NCBI GenBank assembly: GCA_035700225.1
Contig: DASSOT010000046.1
Coordinates: 1 to 8,663 of the forward strand
Source: JANWLD01 sp035700225
GTDB taxonomy: Bacteria; Patescibacteriota; Saccharimonadia; Saccharimonadales; 2-12-FULL-41-12
DNA: 8,663 nt
Direction: 5' to 3'
The position numbers and the translations under genes are program-made. Shown here piece after piece: positions 6,389-8,663 of this stretch. Position 1 is the first letter of the stretch. Every line of letters starts with the position of its first letter. The notes under the pieces were generated by a model. The model saw nothing but the letters and a program-made list of their open reading frames with translations, ran no database searches and had not been told where the DNA came from.

Positions 6389-6397
6389 AGTGGTATG
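6376..6397 (+). repeat. Inverted repeat and tandem 11-bp repeat over the -10 and start codon
   Basis: CTAGTGGTACACTAG (6376-6390) is a perfect inverted repeat with 6-bp arms and a GTA centre, overlapping the -10 hexamer. In addition CTAGTGGTACA (6376-6386) is followed at once by CTAGTGGTATG (6387-6397), a tandem repeat identical in 9 of 11 positions whose second copy ends with the start codon. It may be an operator or a duplication. Confidence 0.5.
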
Positions 6398-6664
6398 AAG
6401 GTGGTTATTCTTTACAGGCCTAATTCCGAAGGGTCGAGAATGGTAGAGGAGTTTGCCCAGGAATTCTCGCGCAGGTATGAAGACCGCAGGCTGGAGTTGG
6501 TAAGTATAGATACCAGGGACGGGTCGGCAACCGCTACCCTATACGACGTTATGAAGTGTCCTGCGGTACTGGCTTTGGCAGATGACGGACAGGTATTGCA
6601 CCAGTGGCAGGGGGAAACCATGCCTTTGATGAACGAAATATCCTACTATACTACGACCGCCTGA
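6395..6664 (+). CDS. Small thioredoxin-fold protein lacking the CxxC motif
   Basis: The 89-residue product fits a minimal thioredoxin/glutaredoxin-like fold. It has a first strand MKVVILYRP (1-9), a helix where the active site normally sits (about 12-27), a second strand RLELVSIDT (32-40), then KCPAVLAL (54-61), a typical cis-proline turn plus strand, and GQVLHQWQGE (65-74), which fits the last hairpin. The usual CxxC position is occupied by PNSE (9-12), so classical disulfide exchange is not possible. The only cysteine is C55, immediately before the cis-proline. Function is unknown; a binding or scaffold role is as likely as a single-Cys redox role. It lies 64 bp after nrdJ, an enzyme that needs a thiol reductant, but a link is only speculative. 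The start has no SD but a -10-like box just upstream. Coding status is supported by the coherent fold and good fit between genes. Confidence 0.75.
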   Translation: MKVVILYRPNSEGSRMVEEFAQEFSRRYEDRRLELVSIDTRDGSATATLYDVMKCPAVLALADDGQVLHQWQGETMPLMNEISYYTTTA

Positions 6665-6665
6665 A

Positions 6666-6674
6666 TGGTATAAT
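6666..6674 (+). promoter_or_regulatory. ileS promoter, extended -10
   Basis: TGG followed by a perfect TATAAT (6669-6674) forms an extended -10 element. No -35 is visible 16-18 bp upstream, which is common for this promoter type. It starts just after the stop codon of the preceding gene. The predicted start is near 6681, giving a leader of about 209 bases that matches the T-box RNA. Confidence 0.7.
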
Positions 6675-6680
6675 TAAGTA

Positions 6681-6889
6681 AAGGCGCCCCTTATTAGGGA
6701 TAGCGACTATCAACCGCGAAAGCCGCAAAAAGAAATCCGTCGATGATCGGAGAGTAGAATTTGCCGGGCAGGCCCGTCATAGCCGTAAGTAAGAGCCAAA
6801 GGTTAAATCTCTTTTGGAAACTGGATGGTACCGTCCGCCTACTGGCGGATTCCAGTAGCCGGAAGAGATTTAATTTTTACAGGAGAAAT
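6681..6889 (+). promoter_or_regulatory. T-box leader of ileS (tRNA-Ile sensing)
   Basis: T-box RNAs bind a cognate tRNA and test its 3' end; uncharged tRNA turns the downstream gene on. The 3' part is clear: a T-box bulge reading TGGTACCG in a stem-loop (see separate entry), whose UGGU can pair with the ACCA end of tRNA-Ile. Upstream, GATAG (6699-6703) and CTATC (6707-6711) surround the candidate AUC specifier (6709-6711). Other local stems are TCCG/CGGA (6737-6751 region) and CGGG/CCCG around 6765-6777, a likely stem III. There is no room for a long canonical stem I, so this resembles the ultrashort stem I type known for actinobacterial ileS. It is followed by an SD, which favours control of translation. 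The upstream stem assignments are tentative. Confidence 0.85.
6803..6886 (+). promoter_or_regulatory. T-box antiterminator/antisequestrator and SD switch
   Basis: The inner part is ACTGGA (6820-6825)/TCCAGT (6851-6856), the bulge TGGTACCG (6826-6833), and a hairpin TCCGCC (6834-6839)/GGCGGA (6844-6849) with loop TACT. A 15-bp outer helix pairs 6803-6817 with 6859-6873 (two G-T pairs). Inside it, TCTCTT (6808-6813) pairs with AAGAGA (6863-6868), but the same TCTCTT can pair with the SD AGGAGA (6881-6886, one G-T). The AAGAGA segment is thus an SD mimic that would free the SD when the outer helix forms. A T5 run (6874-6878) after the helix means terminator action cannot be excluded. Confidence 0.6.
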
Positions 6890-8663
6890 ATGAAATTCAC
6901 ATCAGGCACACGGAGAAAGCCCGCGGAATATGAAAAGTCCTGGGTAAAAAAGTGGAAACAAGATAAGGTCTTTGAAAAATCAGTTTCGGCGCGACCCAAA
7001 GATAATTCATTCGTTTTTTATGACGGACCACCTTTTATAACAGGGGTACCGCATCACGGAACGCTTCTTACCAGCATAGTCAAGGACGCCGTACCGCGTT
7101 ATTGGACTATGAAGGGCAAGAGGGTAGAGCGCGTCTGGGGCTGGGATTGCCATGGACTTCCTGCGGAAGTTTTTACGGAAGAAAAGCTGGGTATCAAAGA
7201 CAGGCGCGACATAGGTACAAAAGTAAGCCTGGAGAAATATATAACTACATGCAGGGCGAACATGGTCCAGACCGGCAACTTGTGGGGTGACACTATAGAC
7301 CGCGTAGGGAGATGGGTGGACTTCAAACATGCCTATAAAACCATGGATAAGGATTACATGGAGTCGGTCTGGTGGGCTTTCAAAAAACTATACGATAAGG
7401 GAAAAATATACGAAGGTGAAAAGGTTCTGTTGTATTGCACGCGCGATGCAACGCCCATAAGCAAGGCTGAAGTAGCCATGGATAACTCTTATCAGGACAT
7501 AACTGATCCGACCGTATATGCCAAGTTCAAGCTGAAAGATTCAGACACACATCTGTTGGCCTGGACAACGACGCCATGGACTCTGCCCAGCAATAGCGCC
7601 ATAGCCGTCAACAAAGACATTACATATGCCGAAGTTGAGTTAGAAGGAGCGAAATATATACTGGCGGATAATCTGCTTGATAAAGCTCTCACCGATGAAA
7701 AACATCAGACGCTGGACTATAAGGTTATCCGTACGTTCAAGGGCAAGGAGCTTGTCGGCAAGAGCTATGAACCGCTTTTTGATACTTACAGCAAGGAGCT
7801 CGATAAGAATGCTTTCAAGGTTTGGCATGCTGACTTCGTGCATGAAGACGACGGCACCGGCATAGCTCATGAGTCGCCCGCTTACGGCGAAGAAGATTAC
7901 CAGCTGAGCCGTGATAACGGCTTCTCTTGGGTGATGAGTACGGACGAGAACGGTTTTTACACTGCCGGTCGCTGGAAGGGCAAGAATGTCTGGGAGGTCA
8001 ATAAAGAGATAGCCAAGACTTTGCTGGCCGAGGGCAAGGCATTGAAAGTCGAATACATTACGCACAGTTATCCGCATTGCCACCGTTGCGGAACCAGGCT
8101 CATGTACAGGGCCCATCCCAGCTGGTTCATGGACATAGACGGCCAGAGAAGCGAGATGCTGGAAAAAAACAGCGACATCAACTGGTTCCCGGAGCATATA
8201 AAACACGGACGGTTCGAAAACACCGTCAAAGATGCTCCTGACTGGAACTTGAGCAGGGATAGGTTCTGGGCTACCGCTATGCCGGTATGGAAAGGCAAGG
8301 ATAAATCCGGCCGGGAGAAAGTAATTGTCGTAGGTAGTTATGATGAACTGAAAGAACTGTCGGGAAAAGTACTAGATGATTATCACCGGCCCTGGGTTGA
8401 TGATATAGAGTTCGAAAAGGACGGCGTCAGATATAAAAGGATTGAAAAAGTGCTGGACTGCTGGTTCGAAAGTGGCTCCATGCCATTCGCCCAATATCAT
8501 TACCCCTTTGAAAACGTAGAGAAATTCGAAGAGAATTTCCCCGGAGATTTCGTCGTAGAATACGTTCCCCAGGTAAGGGCTTGGTTTTATTACATGCATG
8601 CAGTCGCCGTGGGGCTTTTTGGCAAAGAGGCATTCAGAAACGTCATAGTGCACGGCACGATAG
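6890..8663 (+). CDS. ileS: Isoleucyl-tRNA synthetase (3' end beyond window)
   Basis: IleRS charges tRNA-Ile and edits misactivated valine. 591 codons are visible from ATG 6890, with AGGAG 4 bases before it; the KMSKS and anticodon-binding regions are outside. Family landmarks in order are YDGPPFITGVPHHGTLL (44-60, the HIGH region), GWDCHGLPAE (84-93), WTTTPWTLPSN (225-235) at the start of the CP1 editing domain, GTGIAHESPAYGEEDY (322-337, editing pocket), PHCHRCGTRLMYR (395-407), LSRDRFWATAMPVW (454-467), DCWFESGSMPFAQ (523-535) and EYVPQVRAWF (557-566). Several catalytic positions differ from the usual sequence: HHGT for HxGH, WATAMP for WGxPxP, YVPQVRAW for GxDQxRGW. The editing domain keeps its main motifs. 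The overall style (GPPF, GWDCHGLP) is nearer the eukaryote-like type 2 enzymes. Expression is probably set by the T-box leader. I regard the gene as functional. Confidence 0.95.
   Translation, partial: MKFTSGTRRKPAEYEKSWVKKWKQDKVFEKSVSARPKDNSFVFYDGPPFITGVPHHGTLLTSIVKDAVPRYWTMKGKRVERVWGWDCHGLPAEVFTEEKLGIKDRRDIGTKVSLEKYITTCRANMVQTGNLWGDTIDRVGRWVDFKHAYKTMDKDYMESVWWAFKKLYDKGKIYEGEKVLLYCTRDATPISKAEVAMDNSYQDITDPTVYAKFKLKDSDTHLLAWTTTPWTLPSNSAIAVNKDITYAEVELEGAKYILADNLLDKALTDEKHQTLDYKVIRTFKGKELVGKSYEPLFDTYSKELDKNAFKVWHADFVHEDDGTGIAHESPAYGEEDYQLSRDNGFSWVMSTDENGFYTAGRWKGKNVWEVNKEIAKTLLAEGKALKVEYITHSYPHCHRCGTRLMYRAHPSWFMDIDGQRSEMLEKNSDINWFPEHIKHGRFENTVKDAPDWNLSRDRFWATAMPVWKGKDKSGREKVIVVGSYDELKELSGKVLDDYHRPWVDDIEFEKDGVRYKRIEKVLDCWFESGSMPFAQYHYPFENVEKFEENFPGDFVVEYVPQVRAWFYYMHAVAVGLFGKEAFRNVIVHGTI

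Noticed and set aside
6681..6800. A tRNA gene in the ileS leader
   Set aside because: No acceptor stem, T-loop or CCA pattern is present; the stems fit a T-box leader instead.
7640..8206. 188-codon open frame on the minus strand
   Set aside because: It is antisense to ileS, whose protein motifs continue through the region without a break.

Overview
The window looks like a core chromosomal segment of a small-genome bacterium, most plausibly from the Candidate Phyla Radiation (Saccharibacteria-like). This placement is an inference from the gene set, the divergent IleRS and the AUA/AGA/AGG-rich codon use; no marker here proves it. The genetic code looks standard: TGA ends ftsA and the small gene at 6395, which argues against the UGA=Gly lineages. 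All genes read on the + strand. No mobile element, CRISPR array, tRNA or rRNA was seen.

Region 1 (1-2721) is the divisome pair ftsA and ftsZ. FtsA is the actin-like membrane anchor and FtsZ the tubulin-like GTPase. ftsA has a promoter so close to its ATG that the mRNA is probably leaderless. ftsZ has its own sigma70-type promoter and a strong Shine-Dalgarno (SD) site.

Region 2 (2722-6330) is a deoxynucleotide supply module: nrdR (the ribonucleotide reductase repressor) and nrdJ (class II, adenosylcobalamin-dependent ribonucleotide reductase). The ftsZ-nrdR gap holds a good promoter with one NrdR-box-like site in its spacer and a second just downstream, which suggests autoregulation. The nrdR-nrdJ gap (178 bp) folds by eye into a compact three-way junction with a possible loop-to-tail pseudoknot. 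It is a strong candidate for a cis-regulatory RNA of nrdJ and is the most interesting object in the window.

Region 3 (6331-6664) has a small thioredoxin-fold protein without the CxxC motif. It is probably leaderless, and its promoter overlaps an inverted repeat and a tandem 11-bp repeat.

Region 4 (6665-8663) has an extended -10 promoter, a T-box leader (UGGU bulge in a well-formed antiterminator/antisequestrator) and ileS, whose 3' part runs off the window. The encoded IleRS has unusual residues in several catalytic motifs (HHGT in place of HxGH, and others).

Together the window links cell division, dNTP synthesis and isoleucine charging, with regulation visible mostly at RNA level.
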